In this document: one piece after another, positions 1-6,063 of the stretch
How positions within the stretch are numbered: the stretch's first letter is position 1
How the letters are laid out: each line of letters begins with the position of its first letter
Assembly: GCA_937901265.1 (NCBI GenBank)
Contig: CALCHA010000267.1
Coordinates: 1 to 9,450 of the forward strand
Direction of reading: 5' to 3'
Source of the DNA: an uncultured Phycisphaerales bacterium
Lineage (GTDB): Bacteria > Planctomycetota > Phycisphaerae > WQYP01
Length of the DNA: 9,450 nt
Program-made: the position numbers and the translations under genes
The notes under the pieces: generated by a model
What the model was told of the DNA's origin: nothing
Database searches by the model: none
Seen by the model: the letters and a program-made list of their open reading frames with translations, nothing else

Positions 1-105
1 AACTTGCCAAAAATATTGCATCTGGCCCGCAAACTGCAGCATTGTGCAAGGTCACCATGAAGCTGGAGGCGTCTCCGGCCGCGTTGCCGGAGCGAGGAGG
101 TCGTT
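1..105 (+). other. Non-coding upstream region of the protease gene
   Basis: This stretch holds no gene I can support. An ATG at 57 with an open frame after it is out of frame with the protease and has no good ribosome binding site. The first 25 bases are AT-rich compared with the rest (TTGCCA at 4-9, then an A/T run), which could be promoter material, but no -35/-10 pair with normal spacing is convincing. The last 35 bases hold the hairpin and Shine-Dalgarno listed separately. The end of an upstream gene is not recognisable. Confidence 0.5.
73..100 (+). promoter_or_regulatory. Hairpin followed by strong Shine-Dalgarno of the protease gene
   Basis: CTCCGGC (73-79) and GCCGGAG (86-92) form a perfect 7-bp inverted repeat with a 6-nt loop. 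Two bases later comes AGGAGG (95-100), a full Shine-Dalgarno placed 5 nt before the GTG at 106. The Shine-Dalgarno is what fixes the GTG start. The hairpin lies directly 5' of it without covering it, so it could position or protect the ribosome site. Any regulatory role is inference. Confidence 0.6.
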
Positions 106-2730
106 GTGAAAAAACCCGCTGGACGCCCCCCTACCTGTTTGATGGAATCGCTCGAGGAACGCGTGCTCCTGTCGGCAGCGCCGGCGGCCTACAGCTTGGC
201 GCTGCTGCCCAACGAATCGGCACTCTCCTCGCCGAAGTTTTCCGATCAGTGGTACCTGCAGAACACCGGGCAGACGCTCTCGAGCCATCCCAGCGGCCCC
301 GCGACTGGCACGGCCGGGGCGGACATCGGCGCGACCAACGCGTGGAATCTGACCACGGGCAGCAACAACGTCGTCGTCGCCGTGTTCGATACCGGCGTCG
401 ACCTCACCCACCCCGATCTGGTCAACAATATCTGGCACAACCCCGGGGAAATCCCCGGCAACGGCATCGACGACGATCACGATGGCTACGTGGACGACGT
501 GAACGGATGGAATTTTGTCGATGGAAACAACGATGTGAGCGATACCTCCTTCACCGGCCACGGCACGCTGGTCTCGGGCGTGATCGCCGCCCAAGGGAAC
601 AATGGCCAGGGCATCACTGGCACCAACTGGCATGTCACGATTCTCCCCGTAAAGGTGGGCACGGACACCGGGGTTTCCTCCGCGGCACTCCAGGCGGGGA
701 TTTCCTACGTCGAAGCTCTCAAAGCTCGCGGCGTCAACATCGTCGCCATCAACGCCTCCTACATCTCCTTCGGCATCCCCTCTTTCTCCGACCTCGCCGC
801 CATCGGCACCACCGCCAACTACGGCATCCTTTACGTCTCCGCGGCCGGCAATTCCTCGATGAATTTTGACGGCCTGATCCCCAGCGGCTTCCTCCCCAGC
901 AACATGATGCTCGTCGCCGCGACCGACAATCAGGACCAACTCGCCTCCTTCTCCAACTATGGGGCGAACAGCGTGGCCCTGGGGGCACCGGGCGTCGACA
1001 TCCTGACGACCGTCCGCGGCGGAGGCTATGGAATGTTCTCCGGAACCAGCTTCGCGGGCCCCATGGTTTCGGGAACAGCGGCACTGCTCAAGGCCTATGT
1101 GCCGGGCGCGACGCTGCAGCAGATTCAAAATGCGATTGTTGCCGGCGCTACCCCGGACGCGTTTCTGGCGGGAAAAACCATCAGCGGCCGGCGCCTGAGC
1201 GCTTCCGGCGCCCTGCAGGTCCTGGTCGGTGATCGCGCCCCGATCGGCCACGTCGATGCGATCTCCCGTGCGGGTGTCTCCGGCTGGGCCTTTGATTACA
1301 ACGGGGGGATTCAGCCGGTGGCGGTGGCGATGCTGGTGGATGGAACGTTCTTCGCCGCCACCACGGCCGCCACCCCGCGCGCGGATCTGGCCACCGCCTT
1401 CGGTTCCGCCGGCCACGCGTTCTCCTTCTCCTCGGGCACGCTCGATGGCTTGGGCGCGGGAACCCACCTCATCCAGCTCTACGCCATCGACATCGCAGGG
1501 CCCAGCGGGACGTTCCCCCCGACGTTGATCGGCTCGGGTACGCTGGTGGGTCCGCGGCCGCCGGTGGGACGAATCGAAACCGCCACCGCCACCACGCTTG
1601 CCGGCTGGGTCATCGATCCGGACACCCTCTCCACCGCGGTGAACTTGCGCATCGATATCGATGGAACCCCCGCCGCCATGCCCGCCGCCAACATCGCTCG
1701 GACTGATCTTGCACAGGCCTTCGGCTCGGCCAATCATGGGTTCTCCTTCACCCTTCCAACGAGTCTGTCGCTGGGCTTTCACCGCGTCGACCTCTTTGCC
1801 CGCGACACCACCAGCAATGCCCTCACCTACATCGCTTCGACCGAAATCAACACCAACATGCCGCCCCGCGGAAGCCTCGATCTGTTCAACGGCAACCTGC
1901 TGGCGGGGTGGGCGTTTGACGGCAATGCCGGCAGTACCGCCATCCAGATTCGTTACCAGCTCGATGGCGGAGCGCCGACCCTGGCGACGGCCGACGTGAC
2001 GCGCGGCGATCTGCAGACGGTTCTGGGGTCAACGAATCATGGATTTGCGGTGACGCTGCCGCAGCTGCCGGCGGGGGCTCACACGGTAAGCGTATGGGCG
2101 GTGGACCCGGCGACGAAGAATTTGCTGCTGCTGGGGACGAAGTCGATGGGGGTGGCGGATCCGGCGGGGAATCGCTTGCCGTTTGGGCACGTCGATGTGT
2201 TGACGAACGGGCGTGTGGCGGGCTGGGCCTATGATCCGTCGACGCCCTATGCGCCGATCCAGGTGCGGATCGATGTGGATGGCCTGGCGGGGGTGCCCTT
2301 CACGTCTGCGGTGCGGCGGGATGATCTGACGCCGACGCTGCATGGGCCAAGTTTTGGATTTGATCAGACGTTGACGCTGGCGGCGGGGCCGCATCGGGTG
2401 GAGGTGTACATGATCGGAGCGCCGGGGGGAACCGCGGTCTTGTTGGGATCGCGCGTCGTGGGGGATCCGGCGGCGACGGGGACGTTTGCGAGTCTGACGT
2501 CGGCGGCGGCGGGAGGGACGGTGCTGTTGCCCGGGAGTCCGTCGACGCCGGCGCAAGTGCTGCTGACGATCAACGGCGCGGCAGCCGTGCTGGCCACGGC
2601 GGACAGCGCGCACAACTATGCGATCACGCTGCCAAAGCTGTTGCCGGGGACCTATACGTTCGCGGTGTATGGCATCAATCCGCTGACGCTGACGCCGACG
2701 CTGCTGGGGACGAAGGGGCGGGTGGTGTAG
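106..2730 (+). CDS. Secreted subtilisin-like serine protease (S8) with LEPR-type N-terminus and C-terminal repeats
   Basis: This 874-residue protein starts at GTG behind AGGAGG. Residues 13-24 (MESLEERVLLSA) match the LEPR-xLL motif found at the start of many planctomycete exported proteins, with Glu where Pro is usual. No classical signal peptide is visible. The S8 catalytic domain covers about residues 44-375. It shows Asp95 in VFDTGVD, His152 in GHGT, oxyanion Asn249 in AAGNS and nucleophile Ser315 in GTSFAGP, so it should be an active endopeptidase. An Asp-rich loop (121-131) is typical of calcium-binding insertions in such subtilases. Only about 40 residues precede the domain, too few for a normal I9 inhibitor prodomain. 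Residues 381-858 form about five repeats of roughly 80-100 residues, probably beta-rich modules for surface or substrate attachment. It likely acts outside the cytoplasm, degrading proteins or processing surface proteins; the substrate is unknown. Codon style changes near 1900-2000. It ends 3 nt from the stop of the converging Uma2 gene. Confidence 0.93.
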   Translation: MKKPAGRPPTCLMESLEERVLLSAAPAAYSLALLPNESALSSPKFSDQWYLQNTGQTLSSHPSGPATGTAGADIGATNAWNLTTGSNNVVVAVFDTGVDLTHPDLVNNIWHNPGEIPGNGIDDDHDGYVDDVNGWNFVDGNNDVSDTSFTGHGTLVSGVIAAQGNNGQGITGTNWHVTILPVKVGTDTGVSSAALQAGISYVEALKARGVNIVAINASYISFGIPSFSDLAAIGTTANYGILYVSAAGNSSMNFDGLIPSGFLPSNMMLVAATDNQDQLASFSNYGANSVALGAPGVDILTTVRGGGYGMFSGTSFAGPMVSGTAALLKAYVPGATLQQIQNAIVAGATPDAFLAGKTISGRRLSASGALQVLVGDRAPIGHVDAISRAGVSGWAFDYNGGIQPVAVAMLVDGTFFAATTAATPRADLATAFGSAGHAFSFSSGTLDGLGAGTHLIQLYAIDIAGPSGTFPPTLIGSGTLVGPRPPVGRIETATATTLAGWVIDPDTLSTAVNLRIDIDGTPAAMPAANIARTDLAQAFGSANHGFSFTLPTSLSLGFHRVDLFARDTTSNALTYIASTEINTNMPPRGSLDLFNGNLLAGWAFDGNAGSTAIQIRYQLDGGAPTLATADVTRGDLQTVLGSTNHGFAVTLPQLPAGAHTVSVWAVDPATKNLLLLGTKSMGVADPAGNRLPFGHVDVLTNGRVAGWAYDPSTPYAPIQVRIDVDGLAGVPFTSAVRRDDLTPTLHGPSFGFDQTLTLAAGPHRVEVYMIGAPGGTAVLLGSRVVGDPAATGTFASLTSAAAGGTVLLPGSPSTPAQVLLTINGAAAVLATADSAHNYAITLPKLLPGTYTFAVYGINPLTLTPTLLGTKGRVV
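1246..2679 (+). repeat. Tandem protein repeats in the protease tail
   Basis: Translated copies lie at about residues 381-462, 488-567, 589-667, 694-771 and, more degenerate, 792-858. Each opens with G-x-[VIL], followed by a [AS]GW[AV].D core (SGWAFD, AGWVID, AGWAFD, AGWAYD), a [ILV]DG strand, an R.DL motif, then HGF or a variant, and closes with G.H.[VI].[LV][YFW]. The fifth copy lacks the Trp. Similar GWA-D modules occur in other bacterial secreted proteins; I recognise the style but cannot give a family name. The DNA copies are well diverged, so this is an old protein-level repeat and not a recent DNA duplication. Confidence 0.85.
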
Positions 2731-2733
2731 GGG

Positions 2734-3303
2734 TCACTCTTTCAGGAGGCTCGCGACCTTCACCGCCGGCAGGGGGAGCGTCGTGCATCGCAGGAATTGA
2801 GTGGGCGTCAGCGTGGTGATCGTCTGGTAGCGGCCACCGCCTTCCTGACGCGGATCAACCCGGGGACCGGTGTGTTGGATGATGCGACGAGCCGCGACAT
2901 GGACGATCCAATATTCCGGGATGCCGGCGCCTGCATAGAAACCCGCCTTGCGACGGTCGCGCGCTATGGAACTGTCGGCCACTTCGATCGCCAGGACCGC
3001 CGAGGTGGGGGCGTTCGCGCGAGGCGGCGCGGTGGGTACTACACCAAAATCAGGTTCCGGGGCCGAATCCTCTGCCACCGCGAGGGGCGCCTGCATGCGA
3101 ACTTGCCACTCTTTGCCAAGGTGACCAATAAGGAACCGGCCGATGGCGCTGACAGACTCCACATGAGGTTCATTTTGTGGCGGCATATCCAGAACTTCCC
3201 CGGCAAGGAGTTCGACGCGCTGGCCGTTGAACAAGCCAGCGTTGGCCATCCGCGTGTATTCATCGCGCGTGAATCGATGAACCTGCTGATCGATCATGGT
3301 CAT
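2734..3303 (-). CDS. Uma2 family PD-(D/E)XK nuclease-like protein
   Basis: This 189-residue protein belongs to the Uma2 (DUF820) family, whose members have a restriction-endonuclease-like fold and mostly unknown roles. The core is visible: Asp85 in PEPDFGVV, Glu107 in LAIEVADSS, then Asp116-Arg-Arg-Lys119, followed by the family signature YAGAGIPEYWIV (123-134). With these acidic residues and the Lys present, it is probably metal-binding and could cleave nucleic acid. I chose the ATG at 3303, which has GAGG 7 nt upstream and a TATAAT box just beyond. A GTG at 3309 would add two residues, and an ATG at 3297 would remove two. The gene follows the RNase H gene by 37 nt and converges on the protease with 3 nt between stops. 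Uma2 genes are often multicopy in planctomycetes and cyanobacteria, so its position here may carry no functional meaning. Confidence 0.88.
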   Translation of the reverse strand: MTMIDQQVHRFTRDEYTRMANAGLFNGQRVELLAGEVLDMPPQNEPHVESVSAIGRFLIGHLGKEWQVRMQAPLAVAEDSAPEPDFGVVPTAPPRANAPTSAVLAIEVADSSIARDRRKAGFYAGAGIPEYWIVHVAARRIIQHTGPRVDPRQEGGGRYQTITTLTPTQFLRCTTLPLPAVKVASLLKE

Positions 3304-3320
3304 ACACACACCTCGGCTGG

Positions 3321-3329
3321 ATTATACCA
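3321..3329 (-). promoter_or_regulatory. Extended -10 promoter of the Uma2 gene
   Basis: Reading the reverse strand, TGGTATAAT is a perfect extended -10 element (TG, one base, TATAAT at 3326-3321). No good -35 hexamer is seen at 16-18 nt spacing, which extended -10 promoters can do without. Transcription would begin near 3313-3318, leaving a leader of only about 10-15 nt that includes the GAGG at 3314-3311. The site falls in the 37-nt gap after the RNase H gene, so Uma2 can probably be expressed on its own. Confidence 0.55.
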
Positions 3330-3340
3330 AGATGCGGCGG

Positions 3341-3823
3341 TCACTCGCGCTGAATGCGGAAGCGGATGCCGCGGTCGCGGAGGACTTGTTTGGAGAGGTC
3401 GTCGCACAGGGAATTCTGATCGCGGCCGACCCACTCCAGCCGGACCCGCGAACCGAGGCGGGCCACGAGGGCAACGGCTTGGCGGTACCGGTCAAGGTAG
3501 AGCCCCTTCTTCGCTTTCCATTCGCCGGTGAGCTGCGAGATGACGAGTTTCGAATCGCCGCGGATGAGCGCCGGCCCGTCGAGGGTCGCGAGGAATTCGA
3601 GCACGCGCAGAACGCCCGCATATTCGGCCACATTGTTCGACATGCCCTCCCCGTGGCCGACGTAGCCCCCCTCACGAAGCAGTTCTTTGCCCCCGCGCAG
3701 GACCACCGCACCATACGCAGCGTGGCCCCCGGGATTCACCGGCTCGCACACGCCGTCGAACCAGGCCTCGAGCAGGGGCTGTTGATTCTCCGGCACGACC
3801 ATGGCGTTCTCGGACAGGTGCAT
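3341..3823 (-). CDS. Ribonuclease HI family protein
   Basis: This protein of about 160 residues has an RNase H fold and would cut the RNA strand of RNA-DNA hybrids (R-loops, primers) in the cytoplasm. Numbered from the ATG at 3823, the acidic active site is intact: Asp23 in WFDG, followed by the NPGG loop at 30-33, Glu67 in NNVAEY, Asp90 in GDSKLV, and Asp141 in CDDLSK. The stretch QLTGEWKAK (97-105) is typical of the stand-alone RNase HI subgroup. The start is uncertain. ATG 3823 gives 160 residues and ATG 3802 gives 153, either usual for the family. The frame stays open to an ATG at 3916 inside nirA, but the extra residues are Gly/Arg-rich and unlike the family. The start lies about 56 nt after the nirA stop, so co-transcription with nirA is likely. 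No functional link to nitrite or sulfite reduction is apparent. Confidence 0.87.
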   Translation of the reverse strand: MHLSENAMVVPENQQPLLEAWFDGVCEPVNPGGHAAYGAVVLRGGKELLREGGYVGHGEGMSNNVAEYAGVLRVLEFLATLDGPALIRGDSKLVISQLTGEWKAKKGLYLDRYRQAVALVARLGSRVRLEWVGRDQNSLCDDLSKQVLRDRGIRFRIQRE

Positions 3824-3833
3824 GGACAACGAG

Positions 3834-3848
3834 CCTGCCGCGGGCAGG
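3834..3848 (-). promoter_or_regulatory. Short hairpin between nirA and the RNase H gene
   Basis: CCTGCC (3834-3839) and GGCAGG (3843-3848) form a perfect 6-bp inverted repeat with a 3-nt GCG loop. On the transcribed reverse strand it ends 10 nt before the ATG at 3823 and contains the only AGG that could serve that start. No U-run follows, so it is not an ordinary terminator. It might couple RNase H translation to nirA translation; that is inference. Confidence 0.4.
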
Positions 3849-3879
3849 AGAAAACGACCCCGCCCGCCGGCGACTTCGT

Positions 3880-5610
3880 TTACTTCACTTCCGCCATCTC
3901 GGGGATCGTCAGCCACGTCGTCAGTTGCGCGGGCGTATGCCGCCCCAGGAACTGGCGGAACGTTTCATCGCCATCCAGCCGCTCGGCTTTATACGCATCC
4001 ACGAGCTGCTTGATGGACTTCTGAATGAATTCTGCCGGGACCTTCTTGACCGTCAGCGTCGCGAACTTCGGGTCCGCACCCAGCGCCCCGCCGAGCAGGA
4101 TCTGGTACGGGTTCGTCCTGCGGACGCCCCGGAAGTTGCAAACGACGCCCATGAGGCCAATGTCGGCAATCTGGTACTGGGCGCAGGAGTTCGGGCATCC
4201 GGTGACCGAGAGAAAGATCGGCGAATCGATTTCGCATTCCTCTTCGAGGAACTTCAAAATCCGCTGCGCCCGCTGCTTGGTCTCCACGATCGCCAGGTTG
4301 CAAAACTGCGTCCCCGTGCAGGAAATCAGGGTGGAGCGCCACAGCGACGCGTGGGGCGTCAGGCCGCCATCGGTCAGCGCTTTGACCAGCGCATCAAGGT
4401 TCTCGGTGGGAATGTTGGCCAGGATGAGATTCTGCTTGTTGGACAGGCGAATCTGCCCCTTGCCCGGCGCGGCGTACTGCTCGGCAAGCGTCGCCACGAG
4501 GTCCATCTGCTCGCTCAGGATGCGGCCACGCTCAATCGGAATGCCCACATAATTGAGGCCCGGCTGCTTTTGCGGGCCCGTGCCCATGTGATCGGTGTGC
4601 GGTGCATGCACCGGGCCGGTGATCGAGTCATCGTGCTCCAGCGTGAAGCCGATCGTCTCTTCCAGCACGGTGCGGAACTTCTCCCAGCCCCAGTCCGCGA
4701 CCAGGAACTTGAGCCGGGCGCGGTTCCGCTTTTCCCGGTAACCATGGTCACGGAAAATATGCGCGACGCCACGCGCCACCGCGGGCAGTTGCTCCTCGGT
4801 CACGAACACGCGAAGGCTCTGGCCAAAGTGCGGCGTCGTCGAAAGACCGCCGCCCACGATGATCCCATAGCCCGATTCTTTGACCCCCGTCGCCGGGTTG
4901 GTCCGCACCACGCCGAAGGCACCGATGTCGTTGATCTGCGGCTGGTGGCAATGCAGGTGGCAGCCCGCCAGCGACGTCTTGAACTTCCGTGGGAAATTGG
5001 AAAATTCCTTGTTCCCGTCCAGGAACATCTTGTTGATTTTTTCAACCGCCGGCGTGGCATCCACGATTTCGGCAGCCAGCAGGCCGGTCATGGGGCAGCC
5101 GACGACGTTGCGCGGGGTGTCGCCGCAGGCAAACTTGCTGGCCAGGCCCACTTTCTCGAGCCGCGGCAGAATGTCCGCGAAGGCCGTGATCGTGTTCCAG
5201 TGAAGCTGGAAGCACTGCCGGGTGGTGATGTCGGCAAACCCCCGGGAGTGATCGCGCGTGATCGCCGCCACTTCATGGAGCTGGGCGGGCGTGAGAAACC
5301 CGTTGGGGATCCGTATGCGGACCATGAAGTGCCCGTTGTTGGGAAGCTGCTGGTACATGCCGAACCAGCGCATCCGCACAAACTCATCTTCCGGGATCAC
5401 CGCCTGCCGCGCCGCCGCCACGAGCTCGTCGGGCCGCCCGCCCGAAGCGAGAAAAGCCGCGGCCTTGTCCTCGGGAAGCGGCGGAACGTCGGCGGTCGCG
5501 AACCTGAAAATGTCGTCCCACACCTCCAGACCATCCTTGGTCACCTTGATGGCTTCGACCTTGTTCAGCTTTTTCCCACCCACTTCCACGGTTCCGGTTT
5601 CGGCGGACAT
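3880..5610 (-). CDS. nirA: NirA-family ferredoxin-dependent nitrite/sulfite reductase
   Basis: This 576-residue cytoplasmic enzyme carries siroheme and a 4Fe-4S cluster and performs a six-electron reduction, nitrite to ammonium or sulfite to sulfide, normally with ferredoxin as donor. The cluster and siroheme ligands are plain: Cys431 and Cys437 in CTGTQFC, Cys472 and Cys476 in GCPNSC. The first ferrodoxin-like half includes DITTRQCFQLHW (128-138) and ACGDTPRNVVGCP (161-173), which supply siroheme-pocket residues. The CTGxxFC form is that of the NirA/NiR branch, not the CysI sulfite reductase branch, but the Mycobacterium NirA of this branch is a sulfite reductase, so the substrate cannot be settled from sequence. 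I chose ATG 5610, with GGAG 6 nt upstream; an ATG at 5688 would add 26 residues with no Shine-Dalgarno and run through the inverted repeat. The RNase H gene follows downstream. No nitrate reductase, transporter or cys gene is in the window. Confidence 0.92.
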   Translation of the reverse strand: MSAETGTVEVGGKKLNKVEAIKVTKDGLEVWDDIFRFATADVPPLPEDKAAAFLASGGRPDELVAAARQAVIPEDEFVRMRWFGMYQQLPNNGHFMVRIRIPNGFLTPAQLHEVAAITRDHSRGFADITTRQCFQLHWNTITAFADILPRLEKVGLASKFACGDTPRNVVGCPMTGLLAAEIVDATPAVEKINKMFLDGNKEFSNFPRKFKTSLAGCHLHCHQPQINDIGAFGVVRTNPATGVKESGYGIIVGGGLSTTPHFGQSLRVFVTEEQLPAVARGVAHIFRDHGYREKRNRARLKFLVADWGWEKFRTVLEETIGFTLEHDDSITGPVHAPHTDHMGTGPQKQPGLNYVGIPIERGRILSEQMDLVATLAEQYAAPGKGQIRLSNKQNLILANIPTENLDALVKALTDGGLTPHASLWRSTLISCTGTQFCNLAIVETKQRAQRILKFLEEECEIDSPIFLSVTGCPNSCAQYQIADIGLMGVVCNFRGVRRTNPYQILLGGALGADPKFATLTVKKVPAEFIQKSIKQLVDAYKAERLDGDETFRQFLGRHTPAQLTTWLTIPEMAEVK

Positions 5611-5635
5611 TAGAGGCTCCCAGCGCAAATTCCTA

Positions 5636-5685
5636 GTGCGGCAATAGATGACAGACGAACCATCCACTGTAGCGTTTTGCCGCAC
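5636..5685. promoter_or_regulatory. 9-bp inverted repeat upstream of nirA
   Basis: GTGCGGCAA (5636-5644) and TTGCCGCAC (5677-5685) are perfect complements separated by 32 nt. Inside lie a symmetric pair of 6-nt segments and then ACAG (5651-5654) facing CTGT (5667-5670) around a 12-nt loop. The element sits 26 nt upstream of the nirA ATG. A TGTAAT box on the reverse strand (5692-5687) lies just outside it and would place a transcript start inside the outer arm; no matching -35 was found. It could be a paired operator for a dimeric regulator or a structured leader. The divergent response regulator gene is the obvious candidate to act here, but that is inference. Confidence 0.5.
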
Positions 5686-6063
5686 CATTACAAGTCAGTT
5701 CGAGCTTTTTTCCTACAAATTTGATAGGATTCGTTGGAATGGCAACTTCCGTGAGAACCGCCCCCCAACGATCCGGTTGTAGTTAAAATGGATAAATTGG
5801 GAAGGGCGGGAAGCTTTATTCCCCTGATCCCCCTCCCCTCTTTTCACGAAAATTGTTGCCGACCCCCCACCACCACTTTCCGTTTTGCGACACGCAGCTC
5901 TCACTTCTTCGAGGATTCCGCTCCTTTTCCCCACCCTCCCTTCCCTCTTTCCAGCCCCGCAGAGCCCGCATTTATTGCTCAACCTCCTCCGGCCGCTGAC
6001 CGATGAAGGGGAGGACGAGGATCGACACCGGTGGTTTGGGCCCGCGAGGAGGCGAGAGAGAAT
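5686..6063. other. Divergent intergenic region with pyrimidine-rich tract
   Basis: There is no supported gene between nirA and the response regulator. Near 5700-5815 the sequence is AT-richer, with TAAAAT at 5784-5789 as a possible forward -10 but no -35. From about 5816 to 5990 the forward strand is strongly pyrimidine-rich; 5921-5952 is 32 nt with a single purine (A at 5933). CCTCCTC at 5983-5989 is the exact complement of the regulator's Shine-Dalgarno region GAGGAGG (6046-6052). A 72-codon frame at 5788-6006 has no ribosome site and a low-complexity Pro/Ser/Phe composition, so I do not call it. Confidence 0.55.

Noticed and set aside
52..1782. 576-codon open frame on the reverse strand opposite the protease
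   Set aside because: The forward frame has a complete S8 catalytic set; the reverse translation is Gly/Arg/Asp-rich with no recognisable domain. Long antisense frames are expected where codons end in G or C.
1246..2679. Recent DNA tandem duplication in the protease
   Set aside because: The repeats match only at protein level; the DNA copies are strongly diverged and even differ in codon style.
3834..3848. Rho-independent terminator after nirA
   Set aside because: Stem is only 6 bp and no T-run follows on the transcribed strand.
2797..4024. Two overlapping forward frames (2797-3531 and 3296-4024) opposite Uma2 and RNase H
   Set aside because: Both are low-complexity and antisense to genes with clear active-site motifs.
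3925..5613. 562-codon open frame on the forward strand opposite nirA
   Set aside because: It mirrors nirA almost end to end, is Arg/His-rich, and shows no family motif. The nirA frame holds all four cluster cysteines.
5735..5765. Possible sigma-54 promoter (TGGCA near 5740)
   Set aside because: The GC dinucleotide needed 10 nt after GG is absent on either strand.
5788..6006. Possible 72-codon small protein in the divergent gap
   Set aside because: No Shine-Dalgarno, and the Pro/Ser/Phe composition just reflects the pyrimidine-rich DNA.
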